Both the position numbers and the translations under genes were made by a program. A DNA stretch of 12,330 bases from ZC4RG30 sp046047615 (GTDB taxonomy: Bacteria > Pseudomonadota > Gammaproteobacteria > Steroidobacterales > Steroidobacteraceae): the NCBI GenBank assembly GCA_046047615.1, contig JBJOHO010000048.1:1-12330 (forward strand), written 5' to 3'. Under the pieces are notes generated by a model that saw only the letters and a list, made by a program, of their open reading frames with translations, did no database searches and was not told the DNA's origin. Shown here piece after piece: positions 6,603 to 12,330 of this stretch; within the stretch, counting starts at the first letter, position 1; the number at the start of each line of letters is the position of its first letter.

Positions 6603-7206
6603 CCCGCGGGAGACCGGGTCCGACAGGCAAGCGGAGCCGCAGCCCCTGTCCCCATGCCGTTTCGGTACGCCACTCGATCGTGCCTCCCAGTGCCGCAGCC
6701 CAAGCCGAGAGCCTTTCCCGGCACAGCCACGGAGCCGGCGCTGTTGGGTGCGCGTCGTCGCGGGGCTCCGGGAGGGGCGCCACCAAGAGCTCGCAGAAGT
6801 GGGATCTGATATCCAGGCTCATCCGGCCAGTACCATCGCACGGTGTAGCGACCAAGGCCGCCGCAACTACTCGATAGAGACATTGCGCCAGGTGCCCATC
6901 AGGCCAGGTGCCGGTGTTGGTGCTGAATTCGGTCGCGGTCACACCATGACGGCGGGCGAGATCCTGCAACGCGCCAGGCAGATCGTCATGAAGAAGTTGT
7001 GCAGGAAACAGCTCCGCTTCGATTTCCTGCACGGCGGCGGCCAGCCGCTGCAGGCAGGCCTGTGCATCCGCCGCGCCAGGTCCATCCAGCAAACCGCCCT
7101 GCAGCATCCATCGCAGTGCGGTCAGGCCGCTGGCCACTTCGTCATGCAGGCGCTTTGCCATGGCTTTCTGTTGCTCCGCCCAGTCATCCGGAACCACTCC
7201 TGGCAC
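6595..7206 (-). CDS. Sensor-less HisKA_3 histidine-kinase-like protein with a degenerate ATPase domain
   Basis: The product is 203 aa from a GTG at 7206 with a good Shine-Dalgarno (GAGGGG, about 8 nt upstream). It opens directly at a NarX/UhpB-type dimerisation helix, AKRLHDEVASGLTALRWML, with phospho-acceptor His21. The second helix, EIEAELFPAQLLHDDLPGAL, fits the same family. No sensor, HAMP or membrane segment exists. The remainder resembles a HATPase fold (LAQCLYRVVAAALVATPCD where LYRIVQEALTN-KHA is expected; C-terminal ALGGTIEW and GQGLRLRLPVG). The N-box Asn is gone, and no DxGxG G1 box is visible; the region reads APLPEPRDD. I infer it cannot bind ATP normally but may pass phosphate through His21, like Spo0B or ChpT, or act as a phosphatase. 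It is convergent with the response regulator (8-bp overlap) and divergent from the ctlX-like gene. It could alternatively be a decaying kinase. Confidence 0.75.
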   Translation of the reverse strand: MPGVVPDDWAEQQKAMAKRLHDEVASGLTALRWMLQGGLLDGPGAADAQACLQRLAAAVQEIEAELFPAQLLHDDLPGALQDLARRHGVTATEFSTNTGTWPDGHLAQCLYRVVAAALVATPCDGTGRMSLDIRSHFCELLVAPLPEPRDDAHPTAPAPWLCRERLSAWAAALGGTIEWRTETAWGQGLRLRLPVGPGLPRAS

Positions 7207-7239
7207 AAGTCACCCCTCGATCGAAAGCCGTGGCCGCGT

Positions 7240-7260
7240 CGATGCAGCGTACATGCATCG
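7240..7260. promoter_or_regulatory. 21-bp palindromic operator candidate between the kinase-like gene and ctlX
   Basis: A perfect inverted repeat CGATGCA-N7-TGCATCG lies in the 102-bp divergent intergenic region. It is 33 bp upstream of the kinase-like GTG and 48 bp upstream of the ctlX-like GTG. The 7-7-7 symmetry suits a dimeric regulator. The binding protein is unknown; the nearby NarL-type response regulator is one candidate. Confidence 0.5.
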
Positions 7261-7297
7261 CCGCACTCAGAGCTGCACGCATGACGGCTTCCACGGT

Positions 7298-7303
7298 GAT
7301 AAT
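7298..7303 (+). promoter_or_regulatory. Candidate -10 element for a leaderless ctlX-birA-coaX operon
   Basis: GATAAT (5 of 6 matches to TATAAT) ends 5 nt before the ctlX-like GTG start at 7309, which has no Shine-Dalgarno. The expected start site coincides with the GTG, suggesting a leaderless mRNA. No convincing -35 is seen at 16-18 bp. Confidence 0.4.
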
Positions 7304-7308
7304 GCGGC

Positions 7309-8232
7309 GTGACCCTGCAAAGCTTGCCACAGACCGCCAACGCCGCCCTGATGGTGCGGCCCGCCGCGTTCGCCTTCAATCCTGAGACGGCGGCGAGCAA
7401 CCGGTTCCAAGACGCTGGCGGAATGACGGCCGGAGCAGCGCATGCGGGGCGTACCGAAGCGGACGTACTCGCGAATGCCCTGTCTCAGCATGGCATCCGT
7501 GTTTGCCAAGTCCAGGACGATCCTGATCTCTGTCTTCCGGACGCTGTTTTCCCCAACAACTGGGTGAGCTTCCACAGGGACGGGACGGTGGTCCTTTATC
7601 CCATGCTCTCGCCGAAAAGACGTGCCGAGCGGCGACAGGCTGTCATCGAGGAAGCCTGCGCTCGGCTTGGGTTCCGGATCACGCGCCAGATTGACCTGAC
7701 GCACTGGGAACAACGAGGCCGCTTCCTGGAAGGTACCGGGAGTCTCGTGCTCGATCACGAGCGGCGGATCGCTTTTGCCTGCCGCTCGCCGCGGACGGAC
7801 AGCAGGCTTGTCCATGCCTGGTGCAATGCAATGGGTTACACCCCGCAGATTTTCGGTGCTTCCAGCGAGGATGGCTACCCGGTGTACCACACCAATGTGC
7901 TGCTCTGGATCGGGTCGACGGTTTGTGGCGTCGGACGCGATTGGATCGCCACCGTCGATTGCGAGCGCATCCTTGGCACGTTGGCGGATTCGGGGCGGCA
8001 GGTGTTGGAACTTCCTGATGCATGCCTGCGCGCTTTCGCCGGCAACATGCTTGAGTTGCGGGGAGCGCAGGGTCCTGTCCTGGTGATGTCGAGCACTGCT
8101 TGCGCGAGTCTCGGTCCGATGCTTCCGGTCCTTGAACAGCATGTGCATGCCGTGGTTCAAGTGCCAGTGTCTACGATCGAGCGGCTTGGGGGTGGCAGCG
8201 TGCGCTGCATGATTGCCGAGGTACCGGTGTGA
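7309..8232 (+). CDS. ctlX: CtlX-like amidinotransferase-fold hydrolase (arginine deiminase/citrulline ureidase related)
   Basis: This is a 307-aa cytoplasmic enzyme of the guanidino-group-modifying superfamily. Family blocks in order are MVRPAAFAFNPETA (15-28), DAVFPNNWVSFHRDGTVVLY, RFLEGTGSLVLD, YPVYHTNV, CLRAFAGNMLEL and GGGSVRCMIAEVP. Predicted catalytic residues are His194 (YHTNV) and the nucleophile Cys300 (VRCM), with acidic residues in DAVFPNNW and the LEGTGS loop. Close homologues include CtlX, reported in Francisella as a citrulline ureidase, but the wider family is not well characterised and the substrate here is a guess. The start is GTG at 7309 (Met15 at 7351 is an alternative). 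Its stop overlaps the birA start by 4 nt (GTGA), so it heads the birA-coaX-SPOR operon. Its 5' end is divergent from the kinase-like gene. No arginine-pathway gene is nearby. Confidence 0.85.
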   Translation: MTLQSLPQTANAALMVRPAAFAFNPETAASNRFQDAGGMTAGAAHAGRTEADVLANALSQHGIRVCQVQDDPDLCLPDAVFPNNWVSFHRDGTVVLYPMLSPKRRAERRQAVIEEACARLGFRITRQIDLTHWEQRGRFLEGTGSLVLDHERRIAFACRSPRTDSRLVHAWCNAMGYTPQIFGASSEDGYPVYHTNVLLWIGSTVCGVGRDWIATVDCERILGTLADSGRQVLELPDACLRAFAGNMLELRGAQGPVLVMSSTACASLGPMLPVLEQHVHAVVQVPVSTIERLGGGSVRCMIAEVPV

Positions 8233-9242
8233 ACGGGCAGCTCGATGCACAATTGTTCGGTCTGCTGGCCGGCATCAGCATGCGAGCCAATCGGCCATTT
8301 GTCTCTGGCGTGGTCCTGTCAAGGTTGCTGGGCGTCGGCAGGTCGGCGGTCTGGAAGCATGTGATGCATCTGCGGGCGCAAGGGGTGGAGATTGAAGCCC
8401 TGCCTCGGCGGGGCTACCGGTTGGCGCGGCCGGTCGAGGGTCTCAAGGTGGACGCCATCCACGCGTCTCTGGCGCGCCTCGGAGTATCAGCGGTCAGGCA
8501 CATAGAGTGCGCCTGGGAGACTGCTTCGACCAACTCAGATCTTCTGGGACGCGCAGCGCCTCCGCCAGGCCGTGCTGACATCCTGACCGCCGAGCTTCAG
8601 CATGGGGGTCGTGGCCGGCGCGGGAGGCGCTGGTATCTGCCTCCGGGGCAGGGCCTCTGTCTGTCTTGGTCGTGGGCCATGGAGACTTTGCCACGAGATG
8701 CGGGCTGCCTGAGTTTGGCAGTGGGTGTGGCCGTCGTCAGAGCCTTGCGCGCTTATGGCATCACGGGCGTGAATCTCAAGTGGCCCAACGACCTGGTCAT
8801 CGACCAAGGCAAGGTAGGTGGAATCCTGATCGAGTTGCGTGCGGAGGCAGGGGGCACCACGCTGGTTGTCGTGGGCATCGGCTTGAATCTTTCCCTGCCC
8901 GAAGTTGTCCGGCTGCGGATCGAGGCAGAGGGCAATCGTGCAGCGGGGCTGTCTATGGTTGCCGGCTCGCTGCCGGGTCGAAACGAACTTGTCGCTGCAC
9001 TGGTAAACGAGGGCATTCAAGTCGTCGCCGAACTAGCGGCCTCAGGCTTCGGTGGCTTGCGGCGCGAGTACGCTGCGTCGGACTGCCTTCGTGGACAGGC
9101 AATCAGCGTTTCCGGTCACCAAGTGCCGTGGTCAGGGGTGGCAGCAGGAATCGACACGGACGGCGCCCTTCTGGTTCAAACCGCGTCTGGTATGCGGCGC
9201 GTCGTGTCCGGAGATGTGTCTGTGCGCGCAGCTGGAGAGTGA
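8229..9242 (+). CDS. birA: BirA bifunctional biotin ligase / biotin operon repressor
   Basis: BirA makes biotinyl-5'-AMP, attaches biotin to acetyl-CoA carboxylase carrier protein and represses biotin genes. The 337-aa product has an N-terminal winged HTH (about 20-60; LSRLLGVGRSAVWKHVMHLR followed by RRGYRL). The ligase domain carries the biotinyl-AMP loop GRGRRGRRWYLPPGQG (about 127-142), KWPNDLVI and KVGGILIELR, plus VVGIGLNL. A short C-terminal SH3-like domain ends at DVSVRAAGE. All catalytic motifs and the DNA-binding domain appear intact, so it should be both enzyme and regulator. It starts with GTG at 8229, overlapping the ctlX stop by 4 nt, which implies translational coupling. The coaX ATG is 7 nt after its stop. 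Pairing of birA with a pantothenate kinase gene is conserved in gammaproteobacteria. Confidence 0.96.
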   Translation: MNGQLDAQLFGLLAGISMRANRPFVSGVVLSRLLGVGRSAVWKHVMHLRAQGVEIEALPRRGYRLARPVEGLKVDAIHASLARLGVSAVRHIECAWETASTNSDLLGRAAPPPGRADILTAELQHGGRGRRGRRWYLPPGQGLCLSWSWAMETLPRDAGCLSLAVGVAVVRALRAYGITGVNLKWPNDLVIDQGKVGGILIELRAEAGGTTLVVVGIGLNLSLPEVVRLRIEAEGNRAAGLSMVAGSLPGRNELVAALVNEGIQVVAELAASGFGGLRREYAASDCLRGQAISVSGHQVPWSGVAAGIDTDGALLVQTASGMRRVVSGDVSVRAAGE

Positions 9243-9249
9243 AGGGACC

Positions 9250-10023
9250 ATGAGCACACTCCTCCTGGATCTCGGTAATTCCAGGCTCAAATGGGCACTT
9301 TCAGCACGGAGTGGCCGTTTGCGCCAGCACGCTGTCCCGTGGGACGGCCTTTGCCTTGACAGATGGGCCCAGCGTGTCGGCGCGGGACTAAGGGGCAACA
9401 TCGCGTATGGCGCGAGTGTCGCGCGGCCCGAGCGCGTGCTGGCATTGGAAGCAGCGTTGCTTGGCGCCGGACTTGCCGGTGTGCGTTGGTTGCAGAGCAC
9501 GGATGTCTTTCCTGGAATCCGCTGTGGCTATCGAGAGCCTTGGCGGCTGGGCGTGGACAGATGGGCGGGACTTATAGGGGCATTCAGGTCGGCTGGGGTC
9601 GGTCGTCCCGTCGCCGTGGTCGACGCGGGCACAGCAATCACACTGGATCTGCTGAATGCCCACGGCCGCCACCTCGGCGGATTGATCGTGCCTGGCGCGG
9701 CATTGATGGCCGCGTCCCTGCTGCAGGACACCGCTGGCATTGGTGAGCGCGCGCAGGGCATGTCTTCAGCGTCCATGTCCAAGTCGCCAATCACCGCCAA
9801 GGATACTGCCGGCGCGCTTGCCGGCGGCGCGCGCCTTGCGACATGGGCCGCCGTCGAACACTGGGTATCTGAGGCACGTCGTCGGCAAGGGCGTGAGTTG
9901 GAGGTTTTCGTGACCGGCGGAGGAGCCGTGTGCTGGCGCCGAGTCCCGGCAACCGTGCAATGGCACTTCCGGCCGGCCCTGGTGCTTGAGGGGGTGCTCG
10001 CCGTCGCGACTCTGCGAAGCTGA
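9250..10023 (+). CDS. coaX: Type III pantothenate kinase
   Basis: CoaX phosphorylates pantothenate, the first step of coenzyme A synthesis; type III enzymes need a monovalent cation and resist CoA feedback. The 257-aa product starts at the ATG at 9250, preceded closely by AGGGA. The ASKHA-fold nucleotide-binding motif is LLLDLGNSRLKWAL (about 4-17). Further family blocks are LGVDRWAGLIGA, VVDAGTAITLDLL, HLGGLIVPGA and FVTGGGA. Upstream in-frame extension to 9052 lies inside birA and is not conserved, so it is rejected. It sits between birA and the SPOR gene with spacing of 7 nt and 32 nt. Both products serve acyl-carrier/carboxylase metabolism (biotin and CoA), which may explain the long-standing linkage. 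Confidence 0.96.
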   Translation: MSTLLLDLGNSRLKWALSARSGRLRQHAVPWDGLCLDRWAQRVGAGLRGNIAYGASVARPERVLALEAALLGAGLAGVRWLQSTDVFPGIRCGYREPWRLGVDRWAGLIGAFRSAGVGRPVAVVDAGTAITLDLLNAHGRHLGGLIVPGAALMAASLLQDTAGIGERAQGMSSASMSKSPITAKDTAGALAGGARLATWAAVEHWVSEARRRQGRELEVFVTGGGAVCWRRVPATVQWHFRPALVLEGVLAVATLRS

Positions 10024-10055
10024 CGTTGTGCAGCGCCTCCTGCTAGGCTGCATTC

Positions 10056-10697
10056 ATGAGGATGCGGTGGATCATTGTGGCGCTCGTTGGGGCCAACTTG
10101 GCTTTTTGGGGATGGAGCACAACCGACTCCCACAGCTTGCAGCCCGTCAGCGGGCCTCCGGAGGCGACCGTTCCTGATGAGCGAGACAGCGCGCAGGACG
10201 GCGCATCAACTTCGCAGGTGTCTCAATCCGCGGTTGGAGGAGGCTCCTGCCGTCGGCTGGAAGGGTTTGCCACCGTAGACCTGCTTGGCGCCGTTGCACA
10301 GCAAGCCGGCGCTGAGGGCTACTCAGTTGACGTCCCGCTGTCAGTTCCCGGGAGCCCTGGTTCGGGTCATTGGGTATACATCCGGACGAACCCTCAAACG
10401 CGGGCCACCGTCCTGGCCAAGCTGCGGGAGGGCGGGGTGCCAGACGCGTATGTCAGCGCGGACGATCCTGCAGGCCGGATCTCGGTAGGTGTCTACAGTG
10501 ACCCCACGCGCGCTGCAAAGCGCACTGAAGAACTCGCCGCCTTGGGCTTCGCGGTCGTGACACGTGACCTCGGCGGCGAGAAGGATGCGCCTCTATGGCT
10601 CGAAGTCCGCAGCCCGGACAGCACTCCTGTATCCGCTGAACACATTGGCAAATGGGCCGGTGACACCGGTACTTTGAGCAACATCGCGTGCCCATGA
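10056..10697 (+). CDS. SPOR-domain membrane-anchored protein
   Basis: The 213-aa protein has one N-terminal membrane anchor (RWIIVALVGANLAFWGW, residues 4-20). A Ser/Pro/Asp-rich linker (about 21-60) follows, then a SPOR domain at about 65-175. The latter includes CRRLEGF, WVYIRTN, VLAKLREGGVPDAYV and RISVGVYSDPTRAAKRTEEL. SPOR domains bind denuded peptidoglycan at the septum, so a periplasmic cell-wall or division role is likely. The homologous position in Pseudomonas, after birA and coaX and before tRNA/tuf, also holds a SPOR protein. A second ATG at 10062 would start two residues later. No strong Shine-Dalgarno is visible; the gene is 32 nt after coaX and probably belongs to the same transcript. 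Confidence 0.88.
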   Translation: MRMRWIIVALVGANLAFWGWSTTDSHSLQPVSGPPEATVPDERDSAQDGASTSQVSQSAVGGGSCRRLEGFATVDLLGAVAQQAGAEGYSVDVPLSVPGSPGSGHWVYIRTNPQTRATVLAKLREGGVPDAYVSADDPAGRISVGVYSDPTRAAKRTEELAALGFAVVTRDLGGEKDAPLWLEVRSPDSTPVSAEHIGKWAGDTGTLSNIACP

Positions 10698-10714
10698 GAC
10701 CATGTGCCGAAGGA

Positions 10715-10720
10715 TATACT
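10715..10720 (+). promoter_or_regulatory. Possible -10 for tRNA-Thr(TGT)
   Basis: TATACT (5 of 6 matches) ends 8 nt before the mature 5' end of tRNA-Thr(TGT), so a start site would fall about 1-2 nt upstream of the tRNA. The bases after it (TGAGGCC) are GC-rich. No recognisable -35 lies at 16-18 bp, so the tRNA may instead be processed from birA-coaX-SPOR read-through. Confidence 0.35.
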
Positions 10721-10728
10721 TGAGGCCT

Positions 10729-10802
10729 GCCCCCGAAGCATTGTGGTGATGCAGCGGTTTTGTAAACCGCAGAGCTTGGTTCGATTCCGAGTGGGGGCAC
10801 CA
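10729..10802 (+). tRNA. tRNA-Thr(TGT) with an unusual D-arm
   Basis: The acceptor stem is GCCCCCG/TGGGGGC (one G-T). The D-arm is GCAT/ATGC with loop TGTGGTG. The anticodon stem is GCGGT/ACCGC with loop TTTGTAA (anticodon TGT). The T-arm is CTTGG/CCGAG with loop TTCGATT; discriminator A and an encoded CCA (10800-10802) follow. Position 8 is A and position 14 is T, swapped from the usual T8-A14, and position 21 is G rather than A. It corresponds in anticodon to E. coli thrU, the first tRNA of the tufB operon. Confidence 0.9.
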
Positions 10803-10818
10803 CTCCAAGGAATTCAAG

Positions 10819-11559
10819 ATGGATACCACGTGTCCGGTTGGCCCTGGTGTGCGACGTGGGGTCCTTCTCAGCGTCGTTGCTTTGGCGCTTTTGGGGAATG
10901 CGAAAGCCGCTCCCGCCAACGCGCCCGCAGATATCTGTCGACGGCTGTGCGGGCAGTGGGAGGCCGATTCCTTGCAGCCACGTAGCGCTGTAGACCCCGT
11001 TGAGGAGGCGCTGGCCAACTACCGGGACCGCGATACGCCGCTATTTCTGCGATCACATGATGCCGCTGGGACCCCACCCCACGGAGCGCGCGGTACGGAG
11101 CCAACCAGCGACGGCAGCACTGAATCCGACCCTGCAGCCGAGCCCATTGTCCCGCCTGAGGAAGAATACGCCGATCTGGTCGGCCAACGACGGCGAGGCG
11201 GGCCGTGGCGACCCAGTCGCGCAGAACTTAGAGCGGACTTGCAGCCCCTGGCCCGCCTGCCGGAGCGAGTTGAGATCCGGTGGGCAGACGGCACCATGAC
11301 CCTGTCAAACGACAGCAGCACCCAGACGTTGCGGCCCGGAGGTTCCCACAGCCGCGTCGACTCCTCCGGAACAGCTTCCATCGACGCAAAATGGAGCAAG
11401 GGACGGTTTATCGTGCGTGAAAATTACGGCCGCGGCTGGCGAAACACAGATATCTACCGGTATGACGACAGGGGGGCGTCGCTGGTTCTTGAACGGCGTC
11501 TCGAGAGGCCAGGTGTCGACGACATCGTGATTCAGTGTTCGTATAAGGCGAAACGCTAA
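10819..11559 (+). CDS. Secreted protein of unknown function
   Basis: I do not recognise a named family. The 246-aa product has a signal peptide (RRGVLLSVVALALLGNAKA, cleavage expected after about residue 30), so it is periplasmic or extracellular. Two Cys follow soon after (ICRRLCGQW). A Pro/Glu/Ser/Thr-rich, probably disordered stretch spans about 75-115. The C-terminal 95 residues (from PERVEIRWADGT) look beta-rich with repeating strand patterns (IDAKWSKGRFIVREN, DIYRYDDRGASLVLERRL) and resemble the small secreted beta domains common in Xanthomonadales hypothetical proteins. The ATG at 10819 has a good Shine-Dalgarno, AAGGA (10807-10811). It begins only 16 nt after the tRNA-Thr CCA end, so its mRNA may be released by tRNA 3' processing. 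It is convergent with the rRNA operon and ends just before the shared terminator. Confidence 0.8.
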   Translation: MDTTCPVGPGVRRGVLLSVVALALLGNAKAAPANAPADICRRLCGQWEADSLQPRSAVDPVEEALANYRDRDTPLFLRSHDAAGTPPHGARGTEPTSDGSTESDPAAEPIVPPEEEYADLVGQRRRGGPWRPSRAELRADLQPLARLPERVEIRWADGTMTLSNDSSTQTLRPGGSHSRVDSSGTASIDAKWSKGRFIVRENYGRGWRNTDIYRYDDRGASLVLERRLERPGVDDIVIQCSYKAKR

Positions 11560-11589
11560 CCAGCAGCGCCGTCCGCCACCGAAACGCAC

Positions 11590-11630
11590 AAAAAGCGAAC
11601 CCCGCCGAGGGTATGAACCCTGGCGGGGTT
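11590..11630 (-). terminator. Intrinsic terminator of the rRNA operon
   Basis: GC-rich arms AACCCCGCC (11598-11606) and GGCGGGGTT (11622-11630) extend inward as AGGGT/ACCCT around loop ATGA, giving 14 bp with one bulged G. On the minus strand the stem is followed by CGC and five T (complement of 11594-11590), so it ends the 5S transcript. On the plus strand only three T follow, so termination of the convergent secreted-protein gene there would be weaker. Confidence 0.9.
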
Positions 11631-11639
11631 TGGAGGGGT

Positions 11640-11755
11640 GCCTGACGGTGACCTACTCTCACATGGCTGAAGCCACACTACCATCGGCGCAGGGCGTTTT
11701 CACTTCCGAGTTCGGAAAGGGATCGGGTGGTTCCCGCCCGCTAGTGCCATCAGGC
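11640..11755 (-). rRNA. rrf: 5S ribosomal RNA
   Basis: The minus strand from 11755 carries conserved 5S blocks: GCCTGATGGC at the 5' end, CCGAACTCGGAAGTGAAA, CGCCGATGGTAGTGTGG and GTGAGAGTAGG. It ends GTCAGGCA, which pairs with the 5' end. Length is about 116 nt. It follows 23S on the same strand and is followed by a strong terminator. Confidence 0.96.
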
Positions 11756-11850
11756 GAAAAGGGTCTCTGGAGGTTCTGATCTGACGCGTGTCGCGTTCGA
11801 TATGAATCGGCTGATTCGTGCAACCATCAAGCAAGCTGCTTGAGGTTATA
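11756..11850 (-). other. 23S-5S internal transcribed spacer
   Basis: About 95 nt without a tRNA. It contains two small perfect hairpins, CAAGCA-AGC-TGCTTG (11828-11842) and GAATC-GGCT-GATTC (11804-11817), plausible processing elements between 23S and 5S. The exact 23S 3' end is estimated, not measured. Confidence 0.75.

Positions 11851-12330
<480 letters not shown>

Noticed and set aside
6319..7284. A 321-codon plus-strand open frame
   Set aside because: It overlaps the response regulator in another frame and then runs antisense to the kinase-like gene; the translation has no family motifs.
10453..11018. Minus-strand open frames over tRNA-Thr(TGT)
   Set aside because: They contain the typical peptide produced by translating a tRNA on the wrong strand and conflict with the SPOR gene and secreted-protein gene.

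Overview
The window looks like a chromosomal segment of a GC-rich gammaproteobacterium, probably in or near the Xanthomonadales (Lysobacterales). Three things point there: the birA-coaX-SPOR gene order next to tRNA/tuf and rRNA genes, a bifunctional BirA paired with a type III pantothenate kinase, and a cysB / cysK / MetX-like cluster of the kind linked to serine O-succinylation in that order. This placement is inferred from gene content and protein similarity recalled from memory, not from a database search. No mobile element, CRISPR array or phage gene is visible.

Layout. The left edge (1-609, minus strand) is a stable-RNA/translation operon: promoter, tRNA-Tyr(GTA), tRNA-Gly(TCC), tRNA-Thr(GGT) and the start of tuf. 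Next (633-2376, minus) come cysB and rluB in one transcription unit. Divergent from cysB (2507-4597, plus) are cysK and a MetX-family acyltransferase that is most likely a serine O-succinyltransferase. Together these three form a compact cysteine-synthesis locus. A secreted endonuclease/exonuclease/phosphatase protein follows (4686-5549). A small signalling cluster comes next: a PilZ protein (5634-5909), a NarL-type response regulator (5964-6602) and, convergent with it, a sensor-less histidine-kinase-like protein whose ATPase domain looks degenerate (6595-7206). A plus-strand operon then runs ctlX-like amidinotransferase-fold hydrolase, birA, coaX, SPOR protein (7309-10697), followed by tRNA-Thr(TGT) and a secreted protein of unknown function (10819-11559). 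The right edge (minus strand) is the end of an rRNA operon: partial 23S, 5S and a strong terminator.

The main points for a second look are these. (1) Gene order suggests that a block carrying birA-coaX-SPOR-tRNA-Thr(TGT) was inverted between rrn and tRNA-Tyr-Gly-Thr-tuf; flipping it back restores the order known from E. coli and Pseudomonas. (2) The cysB/cysK/MetX-like cluster suggests cysteine synthesis through O-succinylserine. (3) The histidine-kinase-like protein keeps its phospho-acceptor His but seems to have lost its ATP-binding boxes, so it may be a phosphotransfer protein. (4) Several inverted repeats sit at control positions: around the tRNA-tuf promoter, between cysB and cysK, and between ctlX and the kinase-like gene.
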